Under the pieces are notes generated by a model, which was not told where the DNA came from, searched no databases, and worked only from the letters and a program-made list of their open reading frames with translations. A DNA stretch of 64,000 nucleotides from Tamlana sp. I1 (GTDB lineage: Bacteria; Bacteroidota; Bacteroidia; Flavobacteriales; Flavobacteriaceae), in the NCBI RefSeq assembly GCF_015355625.1, contig NZ_JACLAF010000004.1:62001-126000 (forward strand), read 5' to 3'. Every line of letters starts with the position of its first letter. Position 1 is the stretch's first letter. The position numbers and the translations under genes are program-made. Below, one piece after another: positions 25,826-33,161 of the stretch.

Positions 25826-26488
25826 TTATGATTCTTTTGTTAATTCAATATTCACTATTTCTAAATCATCTCTTAAGCGTTTTAATCCATATCTTAATAT
25901 TTTATTAGCTTTTGGTTTGCAACATTTTTTAAATTTATTAGCGTTACAAATAGGACATTTATCATTATTCCCTATTTTAAGCTTACCAATTGCTGCTTGA
26001 ATTATTTTTTGAGTGAATGTTAAATCTTTTGTTTTTAGTTCCTCTGAATAGAATTGTAATATTCCTTTTTCGTGATGCTCAAATTCGCCATTTGCGTATT
26101 TACCAGTTCTTAATTTATGCTGATGATTTGTGAAAAAGGGATAAATGAATTCTTGATAAAATTGGGTAAAATTAATACCTCTTCGTTCTGCCACTAGTAA
26201 TTTATGTGGAATTGCCAAACAACAAATCCCTTCTTCAGAAATGTGATAATCCCAATTACGTTCAATTTTTGTGCTAATTTCTTTAACTGCAGGAGTAACG
26301 TTAGGGTAATTACTAACAGGAATTGCAATTTGAACTTTATAGTTAGCGCTCCAAATGTCTCCATTAACATCGACTATGCTGATATATCCTTCTATAAGAA
26401 CACATCCATTTCTATTATAGTCGATAACCCTAAACTTATAATATCTATTAATAAATTCATTAACATCTTTTTTTAATATCGAATTCAT
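25826..26488 (-). CDS. E2-like (UBC-fold) protein with C-terminal SEC-C-like motif
   Basis: The 220-aa protein has an N-terminal part that looks like a bacterial E2 (ubiquitin-conjugating-like) fold. The pattern is VSNYPNVTPAVKEISTKIER, then YHISEEGICCLAIPHKL, where H82 and C89/C90 occupy the place of the E2 catalytic cysteine and its upstream H-x-x-x-x-G element. The C-terminal CPICNANKFKKCC (C178, C181, C189, C190) resembles a SEC-C zinc motif. It is the last gene of the defence-like operon and overlaps the cyclase gene by 4 bases. Modification of a target is possible but unproven, and no E1 or JAB gene is next to it. Confidence 0.6.
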   Translation of the reverse strand: MNSILKKDVNEFINRYYKFRVIDYNRNGCVLIEGYISIVDVNGDIWSANYKVQIAIPVSNYPNVTPAVKEISTKIERNWDYHISEEGICCLAIPHKLLVAERRGINFTQFYQEFIYPFFTNHQHKLRTGKYANGEFEHHEKGILQFYSEELKTKDLTFTQKIIQAAIGKLKIGNNDKCPICNANKFKKCCKPKANKILRYGLKRLRDDLEIVNIELTKES

Positions 26489-27468
26489 CTAAAATTAAGA
26501 TAAGGCTTGTTAATTTTTGCAATTGGCACTAGGTTAATTGGGTCATTAGATATAGAATAATCTCCAATGTTTAATAAAATATCTCCATTTAAATTTTGTG
26601 CAGCAAAATCATTATCAACAAGATATCTTTCCCAATTAAAATCATAATGATTATAAAATCTACCATCCTCATAATCCCATATTGGTTTAGATTTTTGATT
26701 AAAATACTTATCGGAAGATGATAGTTGATTTAAAATGTGCTGTCCTACAACAATACCATTACTAGTAGCTGTAGCTTGCATTTTGGGAGCAAGACTAGTA
26801 TGCAAACTACAAGTAGTAACTTCTCCTGAATCTCCTAACCCAGAATACATCCATAACACTTGGTTATTATGTCCTAAATCTATACCGGTTCTAGTATAAA
26901 TATCTCTGATGCTGTTTAATTCAAAGTATTCCTTAAGGTCATTTTTAACAAAATAAGAAATCATTGAAAAGGCTTTTAATGCATCTTTAGTGGCTTGGCC
27001 TTTTTCAATATTTTTTCCACCAAAATAAACCATTAAACCATCGCCTTGTATTCTGTGAACATAACCCCCGCACAAATTGACGGCAAATATGGATGCTTTA
27101 ACTATGCCTTCAGTAATTAAGGCAACTGTTGCTAATGTAAATCGATTATGTAGTTGTGTACTTTTTTGTACATCTACAAAAGCCGAAATAATCCAATGCT
27201 TTTCTGTATTTCTAGAGCTTTTTAAATGTGCAAAATCTGGATGGTTTCCAAGTCTGGGAAGACTAGTAATTGAAGGTGTTCCAAGCCCTTTGGCTAATTG
27301 GACTGATTCATTTAGTTTTTCTAGATTAGGAAGCTCACTTCTGAGTTTTTGAATGTAACTTAGGTCGTAGTCTTCATCTGGCATATTGCTAAAAAATCTA
27401 TTAGTATACTTTGGGTCTCTATCGACCGCTTTTTTTATGACTTCTAAATAAGGGTTGAAAATATTCAT
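26485..27468 (-). CDS. Class III nucleotide cyclase, Pycsar PycC-like
   Basis: The 327-aa protein has a class III cyclase domain from about residue 90. Metal-binding aspartates are D99 in AFVDVQKST and D143 in IQGDGLMVYFG, followed by TRTGIDLGHNNQVLW and a second half-site strand. The N-terminal 85 residues are helical. In Pycsar anti-phage systems such cyclases make cCMP or cUMP on infection. The gene lies 13 bases downstream of a three-TM effector, the standard Pycsar partner. cAMP or cGMP specificity cannot be excluded by eye, but the gene context strongly favours Pycsar. Confidence 0.85.
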   Translation of the reverse strand: MNIFNPYLEVIKKAVDRDPKYTNRFFSNMPDEDYDLSYIQKLRSELPNLEKLNESVQLAKGLGTPSITSLPRLGNHPDFAHLKSSRNTEKHWIISAFVDVQKSTQLHNRFTLATVALITEGIVKASIFAVNLCGGYVHRIQGDGLMVYFGGKNIEKGQATKDALKAFSMISYFVKNDLKEYFELNSIRDIYTRTGIDLGHNNQVLWMYSGLGDSGEVTTCSLHTSLAPKMQATATSNGIVVGQHILNQLSSSDKYFNQKSKPIWDYEDGRFYNHYDFNWERYLVDNDFAAQNLNGDILLNIGDYSISNDPINLVPIAKINKPYLNFR

Positions 27469-27481
27469 GATAATGAGGGAG

Positions 27482-27967
27482 TTATAAATTAATTAATATG
27501 ATTATTAGTATTATAAATAATAAAAGAAATTGAGCTACAAGAAATATTCCTGTTAACTTTAGCCATGTAAATTTCTTGGTTAATCCATCTGCAAGAATAT
27601 AAGTTTGAGACCTTAAGTCTTGTAATTCATCTTTATCTGTATAATTTTTTGATGTTTTGTTGAATTCAGATTGTTTCATCCTTGAAATTGCTCCAAAATA
27701 ATAGAGTGAATCTGGCTTTTTTGAAAAAAGAGGAATACTGGCTATAGACAATAGAATCAAACTAGAAATTCCAATAAATAATAAAAGTGCAATACTAAAT
27801 TTTCCAAGTCTTGACATTTCACAAACAATATCTGTTTGAGTTAATAAAACAATAATACCTCCAGTTATAAAAGTGTTTATAGCAATATAAACAGCAGATT
27901 TATTATTAACGCTATCAAAATAATGGTCAAATCTATCTATGGTATATTTTAGTCTATCTTTTTCCAT
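27482..27967 (-). CDS. Pycsar-type transmembrane effector (PycTM, DUF5706-like)
   Basis: The 161-aa protein starts with RFDHYFDSVNNKSAVYIAIN, close to the family pattern in which a D-x-x-N-K motif leads into the first helix. TM segments lie near residues 25-43, 57-81 and 135-160, with a charged cytoplasmic stretch between the second and third. PycTM effectors sense the cyclic pyrimidine and disrupt the inner membrane, killing the infected cell. It overlaps the LRAT-like gene upstream by 14 bases and precedes the cyclase by 13. Confidence 0.82.
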   Translation of the reverse strand: MEKDRLKYTIDRFDHYFDSVNNKSAVYIAINTFITGGIIVLLTQTDIVCEMSRLGKFSIALLLFIGISSLILLSIASIPLFSKKPDSLYYFGAISRMKQSEFNKTSKNYTDKDELQDLRSQTYILADGLTKKFTWLKLTGIFLVAQFLLLFIILIIILINL

Positions 27968-28379
27968 TGTTACTTGAAATTAGTTTTAATCTCACTAGAC
28001 CAGAAGCTATCAAAAAACCATTTGTAACTTGATTACTAGATTCTTTTCCAAATTGAACCCAATTAGCAAAATGTTCACAATTAAATCCAAGAAAACTGTA
28101 TTTATACCCAAGTTTTTGCTTTGCTCTTATAATTGCCTTCTGTATTTCAAAATGACTACCAGTAAATCTTCTTATATTGATTGGTTTATATTTTTTGAGT
28201 AGCTCCATCAATTCAAAATTAGACACTTGTTTTACACATCCTTTCATATTTCCAATAAAAACACCACTGCCTAAATAAACAATGTAATGGATTAAAAAGC
28301 GTTCTAATCCACTTCTCATTTTGGCTACGATTACATCTACTGGATGTAAGTCATTAATAAGCATTAAATAATTTGTCAT
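27954..28379 (-). CDS. LRAT-fold (NlpC/P60-superfamily) protein
   Basis: The 141-aa protein shows the LRAT hallmark GFNCEHFANWV with catalytic C101, and an upstream His in FLIHYIVYLGSGVF (H31). LRAT-like enzymes are cysteine acyltransferases, thioesterases or lipases. A C-terminal hydrophobic segment (TNGFLIASGLVRLKLI) could anchor it to the membrane. The ATG at 28379 is preferred over one at 28469, which would overlap the preceding small gene. It is the second gene of the five-gene operon. Confidence 0.75.
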   Translation of the reverse strand: MTNYLMLINDLHPVDVIVAKMRSGLERFLIHYIVYLGSGVFIGNMKGCVKQVSNFELMELLKKYKPINIRRFTGSHFEIQKAIIRAKQKLGYKYSFLGFNCEHFANWVQFGKESSNQVTNGFLIASGLVRLKLISSNNGKR

Positions 28380-28389
28380 ACTTAAATAT

Positions 28390-28566
28390 TTATTTCTCTT
28401 TTCTAACACCTTTAAACGGTGTTTTGCTAGAGGTTTTGCCATCCATAAATTGTCCTGTTTCAGTATCACGTTTTACCCAAATATCTGTTTTAGGGTTTCT
28501 TACTTGTGAGCGTCCCTTAACTGCTCCGTGTCTGCGGTTATCTCCGCTTTTTCCATTTGTTGCCAT
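28390..28566 (-). CDS. Small basic protein (58 aa), first gene of the defence-like operon
   Basis: The product MATNGKSGDNRRHGAVKGRS... ends PFKGVRKEK and has 15 lysines or arginines in 58 residues. It ends 10 bases before the LRAT-like start. No domain is recognised. Proteins with the same NGKSGDNRRxGAVKxRSQ pattern are, from memory, recurrent hypothetical proteins in Bacteroidota and other phyla. It could bind nucleic acid or be a structural partner. Confidence 0.7.
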   Translation of the reverse strand: MATNGKSGDNRRHGAVKGRSQVRNPKTDIWVKRDTETGQFMDGKTSSKTPFKGVRKEK

Positions 28567-28603
28567 TTTTTAATAATTTTTTATTTAATTTAACTTCTTT
28601 TAA

Positions 28604-28665
28604 TAGTATACATTTTTGCATACTACAACTATATGAGTTAAGTGTGACAAAGAATATTTTGTCAC
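28604..28665. promoter_or_regulatory. Divergent intergenic operators (two palindromes)
   Basis: The 125 bases between the divergent operons contain a perfect palindrome GTGACAAA-N6-TTTGTCAC at 28644-28665. A second, near-perfect one is TAGTATxCA/TGxATACTA at 28604-28625. The first overlaps an ATATTTTG -7-like box for the plus-strand gene at 28692. Both sites could let one regulator control both directions. Confidence 0.6.
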
Positions 28666-28691
28666 TAATAATACATATAATAACATACTAT

Positions 28692-29333
28692 ATGGATATC
28701 GAATTTCATTTACTAACAATATCAGAAAAAGAAGCGCATCCTAATGAAGCCAAAGTCTCTTTTGAGAAAATTTATAATACCTATAGGGTATTTCTTTATA
28801 ATGTTATAATCAAAACTGTTGAATATAAATCTCATAAAGTAGAATTTTCAAAAACTATTCTTAATGAAGTGTTTCAACATATATGGATTAATTCATTGGA
28901 TTGGACATTTGACCCCAAAAAGCATAAATCGATGGATTCTGCTTTTAAGGCCTATATAAGCACTATAGCATATTACAAGAAGCTAGAATTTTTAAGAAAG
29001 AATAAACTATATCTACATAATGAAACTAATATAATAGATGATGAAAATAATGATTGGCTTTTTGATTTAACAAATGAAGAATATGAAGTTTTGGATAATG
29101 ACTTATCCAACAGAAATAATATAATAGAAAAAGTACTACTTACCCTAGATGAAAAGAAAAGAGACATAGTACGTGTGTACTTTCAACAGTATATAGAAGG
29201 CAAAAAGATGCGTCCAGAAAACATATTGTATATGACACAAATGTTTGACACTACTTGGGATAATATCCGTCAAATAATTTCAAGAGTTAAAAAAGAGATT
29301 AAGACGTTAATAGATAAGGAAGTTAAAATTTAA
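28692..29333 (+). CDS. Sigma-70-like DNA-binding protein
   Basis: The 213-aa protein has an ECF-like outline: a region-2-like helix bundle at the start (KVSFEKIYNTYRVFLYNVII, then ILNEVFQHIWIN) and a C-terminal region-4-like HTH (MFDTTWDNIRQIISRVKKEI). The middle is acidic (IIDDENNDWLFDL). It may be a true sigma factor or a regulator with a sigma-like fold. It heads a plus-strand operon divergent from the Pycsar-like operon. The ATG at 28692 is preferred over one at 28557. Confidence 0.62.
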   Translation: MDIEFHLLTISEKEAHPNEAKVSFEKIYNTYRVFLYNVIIKTVEYKSHKVEFSKTILNEVFQHIWINSLDWTFDPKKHKSMDSAFKAYISTIAYYKKLEFLRKNKLYLHNETNIIDDENNDWLFDLTNEEYEVLDNDLSNRNNIIEKVLLTLDEKKRDIVRVYFQQYIEGKKMRPENILYMTQMFDTTWDNIRQIISRVKKEIKTLIDKEVKI

Positions 29334-29337
29334 AAAA

Positions 29338-29646
29338 ATGGCAATTAACGATAAAAAAGATATTGGTAAATTATTGAGTAAATATGGCTATTCAATTCCT
29401 ATGTCAGAAGAAGAAGTTTTGTCTTTTGAAGAAAAATTTAAAAACGATTACGAATTGCCTCATAATTGGAGCTCTATTGATAAAATAATAACCAATAAGG
29501 CTTCTGATACAGAATTAGTGAATTTCAATGATGATAAAGAGAATAATTCTATATATCCACTCTCTATGGCAGCAAGAGAAGGAAAAAAAATAACTGAGGA
29601 AATAAGAAAAAAAATGAACAAGGATAAAAGGGATGCACAAAATTGA
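29338..29646 (+). CDS. Small acidic protein of unknown function
   Basis: The 102-aa hydrophilic product has no recognised domain. The N-terminal third (KKDIGKLLSKYGYSIPMSEE) and the charged C-terminal helix (KKITEEIRKKMNKDKRD) are alpha-helical. It lies between the sigma-like and metallopeptidase genes and overlaps the latter by 14 bases, so it could be the linker or substrate in a regulatory trio. The link is inferred. Confidence 0.6.
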   Translation: MAINDKKDIGKLLSKYGYSIPMSEEEVLSFEEKFKNDYELPHNWSSIDKIITNKASDTELVNFNDDKENNSIYPLSMAAREGKKITEEIRKKMNKDKRDAQN

Positions 29647-30442
29647 TTTTCTATCGGATTATGACACTGTTGCACTTAATGAGTTGGCAAGTGATATTTC
29701 CGATTTTTACTTTCCAAATAGCCAAATAGACCCAATCCTAATTGCCCAAAAAAAATCTATTACATATAGTTTTGGAAATTATTCCGATGCTTTTGATGGA
29801 TTATTAGAATGTGAAAATAAAAAGTTTCACATTTATATTAATATTGACCGTTTAGAGCATGCCTATTCTGAAAGGGCTCGTTTTACTTTTGGTCATGAAT
29901 TAGGTCATTATTTCATTGATGACCATAGAAATTCTTTAGCTAAAGGTTTGTCTCCTAGTCATTGTTCCTTTACTGGTTTTCAAAGTAGAAATAGAGCAGA
30001 AAGGCAAGCGGATTTTTTTTCCTCATGTTTATTAATGCCAGAATCTAGGTTTCGCAAATATTGCTATAAGAAGAAGTTTGAATTTAGAATAATTCAAGAA
30101 TTAGCTAAAAAATTTGGAACAAGTATTTCTGCTGCATCATTAAGATTTTGTTCTATTGGCTCGCATCCAATAATGGTAGTTTATGCTCACGATAACATAA
30201 TAAAATGGTATTGGTCTTCAAATGATTTTCCTTTTAAATATTTAAAGTATGGAAAAGACAAATTACCAGAAGACACGGTCGCAGGAGAATATTTTAGCGT
30301 GGGTAAAAAATTTAATACCACACAACAAGTTTTCGCAATGGATTGGTTTAACATCTGGAAAGATAGTCAAGTAGAAAAGCCTTTTTATGAACATTGTCTA
30401 ATGAATGGTAAACATACTTTAAGTATAATTTGGGAAGATTAA
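29633..30442 (+). CDS. ImmA/IrrE-family zinc metallopeptidase
   Basis: The 269-aa protein has HELGH at residues 88-92 (TFGHELGHYFIDDH) and the downstream Glu in RAERQADFFSSCLLMP, the ImmA/IrrE signature. Family members cleave a partner repressor after stress, for example ImmA in ICEBs1, IrrE in Deinococcus and CapP in CBASS. The C-terminal 130 residues form a further domain of unknown role. It is the third gene of the operon divergent from the Pycsar-like genes. Confidence 0.88.
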   Translation: MHKIDFLSDYDTVALNELASDISDFYFPNSQIDPILIAQKKSITYSFGNYSDAFDGLLECENKKFHIYINIDRLEHAYSERARFTFGHELGHYFIDDHRNSLAKGLSPSHCSFTGFQSRNRAERQADFFSSCLLMPESRFRKYCYKKKFEFRIIQELAKKFGTSISAASLRFCSIGSHPIMVVYAHDNIIKWYWSSNDFPFKYLKYGKDKLPEDTVAGEYFSVGKKFNTTQQVFAMDWFNIWKDSQVEKPFYEHCLMNGKHTLSIIWED

Positions 30443-30716
30443 TTCCCCACAAAGACCAAAACCCAGTTTTCTCGTTCCTCAAAATCCTCTGTATTTTGGT
30501 TTGTTGCCCGTGCCACACGTCTATAGCGTTTAAATTGCCATACTGTAGCACATTACAGCTTGTTTCATTAGTGCCTCATTGCACAACTTTAAAGAGCTGC
30601 CCCATGCAAAAAGCTAATAAATTAAACGCTATCCCAAAGCTAAATTACATAACGGGTACTTATTAGTGTAGTATATTTTTTGACATATTTCATCTTTAGG
30701 CATAAGACAAAGGAAA
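30443..30716. other. Gene-free spacer with an 11-bp inverted repeat
   Basis: Bases 30523-30533 (ATAGCGTTTAA) are the exact complement of 30622-30632 (TTAAACGCTAT), 88 bases apart. The enclosed sequence has a higher G+C content than its neighbours. No gene is seen. It could mark a recombination site or a decayed element end. Confidence 0.4.
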
Positions 30717-30971
30717 TTATTCCTTAGTGAAGTGTTCGGAGTCAAAAAACTCTTTTAAGGTAATATTTATCATTTTACAGAAACGATTTATTGTATGAAT
30801 CGAGACTCCTCTTTCGTCAGTAGTACTTTCCCATCGACTAACTATTTGTCTATCGATATCATGGCTTTCTGAAAATTTTTTTTGATTAGGGTTGACTTTT
30901 ACCCTAAGATCCTTAATTCTTTGGGCTACTTTATCATTAAATGCAATTTCTTCTGGTCGTAATTTAGCCAT
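30717..30971 (-). CDS. XRE-family HTH regulator
   Basis: The 84-aa protein is a single HTH_XRE domain: VAQRIKDLRVKVNPNQKKFS, then DIDRQIVSRWESTTDERGVS, ending NITLKEFFDS. It lacks any effector domain. The recognition helix includes RQIVSRWE. It points away from the noncoding RNA candidate and the ECF sigma operon, with divergent promoters between them. Small XRE proteins of this kind often repress element functions. Confidence 0.88.
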   Translation of the reverse strand: MAKLRPEEIAFNDKVAQRIKDLRVKVNPNQKKFSESHDIDRQIVSRWESTTDERGVSIHTINRFCKMINITLKEFFDSEHFTKE

Positions 30972-31011
30972 ATTGCAATTTTGATATTCTTTGAATAAAT
31001 CATGTAATCCA

Positions 31012-31090
31012 TTTGGCTGACAAAATATTATTTCTTTATATTTGTAATTGAATACATATATTTGCGATTCTTCTTAATAGAAAATATTTG
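31012..31090 (+). promoter_or_regulatory. Cluster of TAnnTTTG promoter boxes before the RNA candidate
   Basis: TATATTTG occurs at 31037-31044 (with TTTG at 31012-31015, 21 bases upstream) and again at 31057-31064. AATATTTG is at 31083-31090 with TTTG at 31061-31064. The 348 bases from 30972 to 31319 hold only these boxes and the RNA candidate. Confidence 0.45.
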
Positions 31091-31099
31091 AAGCTTTCG

Positions 31100-31240
31100 C
31101 TTTGAGTCTCAACTTGAAAACTGGTAATTTTTGCAACGAGATGATAAGTAGAATGGCTCACGTCTTAGGGCGTGGGCTCTCTTATCGTTGCAGGGTATAC
31201 CAGTGCCTCAGGTTGGTAAGTTGAGTTCCACGCCTATTTT
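31100..31240 (+). ncRNA. Structured noncoding RNA candidate (6S-like long hairpin)
   Basis: Nested complementary stretches build one long irregular hairpin. The stems are 31108-31115 with 31218-31225, 31120-31126 with 31198-31204, 31132-31137 with 31187-31192, 31143-31148 with 31181-31186, and a 7-bp apical stem 31156-31162 with 31171-31177. A T run follows at about 31235-31243. A promoter-like TTTG (31061-31064) and AATATTTG (31083-31090) lie just upstream. A single long rod with internal bubbles fits 6S RNA or an unnamed family. No protein frame is present. Confidence 0.5.
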
Positions 31241-31319
31241 TTTGTATATATTTTGAATTAGGATCGGTGCTCATCATATTTACAAGGAATCCTTATTTCC
31301 TTTTAAAATCCAACGGAGC

Positions 31320-31862
31320 ATGTTCAACTGCAAAGCATATCCCAACAGTTTGACAGGGTTCAAATCACTTTTTGAAACTCTTTACCCATCCTTGTGTTTA
31401 TTTGCTAGTAAGTACCTTCAGGATATGGATGCATCTAAAGATATTGTACAAGAGGTGTTTGTGAAAGTTTGGGAAAAGCCACCGCAACTTAAAAATCAAA
31501 ATGCCATAAAGGCTTATTTGTATACCATGGTGAAAAATCACTGTTTAAACTATTTGAAAAGTAACCATGTTAAACAGATAAATAAATCCAGTCCAATAAC
31601 AGAGTTCAGTTTGAAAACCGAGGCCAATGTACTAGCTGAAATAACCACTGTAGAAATCTATTCTGAATTATACAGAGCCATCGAATGCTTACCTAAAAAA
31701 ACAGCCAAGGTTATTCAATTAACCTTGAAGGACTACACCACCAAAGAAATAGCCGAAGAGTTGTCTATAACTCAAAGTACAGTGCGCACTCAAAAGAATA
31801 GAGCCTATATAAAGTTAAAAGGCATATTGAGTCACTTAAATCAAATTTTCTTAATTTTTTAA
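31320..31862 (+). CDS. ECF sigma factor (FecI-like)
   Basis: The 180-aa protein has region 2 (SLFETLYPSLCLFASKYLQD, then SKDIVQEVFVKVWEK) and region 4 (LKDYTTKEIAEELSITQSTV). It is of the Bacteroidota FecI-like type that is paired with a FecR anti-sigma and a TonB-dependent transporter carrying an STN domain. All three partners follow here. It should switch on the downstream SusC/SusD operon when the transporter binds its ligand. Confidence 0.93.
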   Translation: MFNCKAYPNSLTGFKSLFETLYPSLCLFASKYLQDMDASKDIVQEVFVKVWEKPPQLKNQNAIKAYLYTMVKNHCLNYLKSNHVKQINKSSPITEFSLKTEANVLAEITTVEIYSELYRAIECLPKKTAKVIQLTLKDYTTKEIAEELSITQSTVRTQKNRAYIKLKGILSHLNQIFLIF

Positions 31863-31920
31863 TCCGTTTTGTAGACGCTTCACACATGTTGATTGTCATA
31901 GAGGTATAAGTATAATTTCT

Positions 31921-33072
31921 ATGACGATTTACGATCACATATTTTCATTAGCTAAGAAAACAGCAAAAGCTTTATCAAAAGGAGAAGAACCAGTCGATCT
32001 TCACGCTTCTAATGTATTTGATGAAGAAAATAAAGAACATTTGCTCGAAGCTTTAAGAGAGGAAGCAGTTGAATATAACGTAAAGCAACTTCAATCCATA
32101 GATACTCAAAAGGACTGGGAAAAAGTTGCATTAAGGCTTAAACATAAAAGAAAACCACTATTAGCACCTTTTTACAAGGTAGCTGCTATTGTTTTTGTTT
32201 TAATTTCTGTTGGGTTTGTAGCACATATTATTTTAAATAAAAAAGAACACACGGAGTTAGAAAGTCCCCAAATTATTGCAGGTACCGATAAGGCTATATT
32301 GACTCTTGAGGATGGTTCTCAAGTTGCACTTCAAAAAGGAATTCCTTTCCAAAATGAGTTAGTCACCAGCAACGGAGAGCGTTTAGATTATGAAAGAGGA
32401 CAAACCAAATTTAACACAGCATTTAATTATTTGACTGTGCCAAGAGGCGGTAAGTATCAAATAGCCTTATCAGATGGTACCGAGGTGTGGTTAAATGCAG
32501 CCACAAAACTTAAATACCCTGTAGCGTTTAAGCCGGGAGAGACTCGCGTGGTTGAACTTTTATATGGTGAAGCTTATTTTGATGTGTCGCCAAGTACAAA
32601 GCATCAAGGAAGCAGGTTTAAGGTGGCTACCAAAGGTCAGGAAGTAGTCGTGCTTGGAACGGAATTTAATATTAAAGCTTATGAAGGTGAAAATCAAGTC
32701 TTCACAACCTTAGTTGAAGGTAAGGTTGATGTCAAGGTCAATGAACATTCAGAATCATTAAGCCCAGGAGAACAAACTGTCATGCATGTTTTGTCTAGAG
32801 AGGTCATTAAAAAAACAGTAGATATAAAATACGATATAGCCTGGGTAAAAGGATATTTTAATTTTAAAGATAAACCACTAAAAGAGATTATGAAAGTGCT
32901 CTCAAGATGGTATGATGTTGAAATTTATTTTGAATCAAATGATTTAGAGCAAGTCAAATTTAGTGGGTTACTAAATAGAAATCAGCATATAGAAGATATT
33001 TTAAACGGAATACAAAACACAAACATTATTAATGCCTATGAGATAAAAAACAAGATGATAACAATTAAGTAA
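31921..33072 (+). CDS. FecR-family anti-sigma factor
   Basis: The 383-aa protein has a cytoplasmic N-terminal part, one TM helix (about residues 82-105, YKVAAIVFVLISVGFVAHII) and a periplasmic FecR domain (VPRGGKYQIALSDGTEVWLN). A C-terminal DUF4974-like end follows (FKDKPLKEIMKVLSRWYDVE). It passes the signal from the STN domain of the transporter to the sigma factor. Confidence 0.92.
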   Translation: MTIYDHIFSLAKKTAKALSKGEEPVDLHASNVFDEENKEHLLEALREEAVEYNVKQLQSIDTQKDWEKVALRLKHKRKPLLAPFYKVAAIVFVLISVGFVAHIILNKKEHTELESPQIIAGTDKAILTLEDGSQVALQKGIPFQNELVTSNGERLDYERGQTKFNTAFNYLTVPRGGKYQIALSDGTEVWLNAATKLKYPVAFKPGETRVVELLYGEAYFDVSPSTKHQGSRFKVATKGQEVVVLGTEFNIKAYEGENQVFTTLVEGKVDVKVNEHSESLSPGEQTVMHVLSREVIKKTVDIKYDIAWVKGYFNFKDKPLKEIMKVLSRWYDVEIYFESNDLEQVKFSGLLNRNQHIEDILNGIQNTNIINAYEIKNKMITIK

Positions 33073-33077
33073 AAGAA

Positions 33078-33121
33078 AGGGAATAAAGCTGCTACCTGGA
33101 CAGTACAAAGCTAAATTCCCT
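33078..33121 (+). promoter_or_regulatory. Hairpin between fecR-like and susC-like genes
   Basis: AGGGAAT (33078-33084) pairs with ATTCCCT (33115-33121), and AGCT (33087-33090) with AGCT (33109-33112) inside. There is no long T run. It could attenuate read-through into the transporter gene or stabilise its 5' end. Confidence 0.45.
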
Positions 33122-33161
33122 ATACACTAATCGGTTTTTTAACCAACTAATACACAAATTT

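Noticed and set aside
30523-30632. Integron attC site
   Set aside because: The repeat does not carry the expected GTTRRRY/RYYYAAC core, and no integron integrase is seen.
31100-31240. Bacterial SRP RNA or tmRNA
   Set aside because: The SRP tetraloop region and the tmRNA tag frame are both absent.
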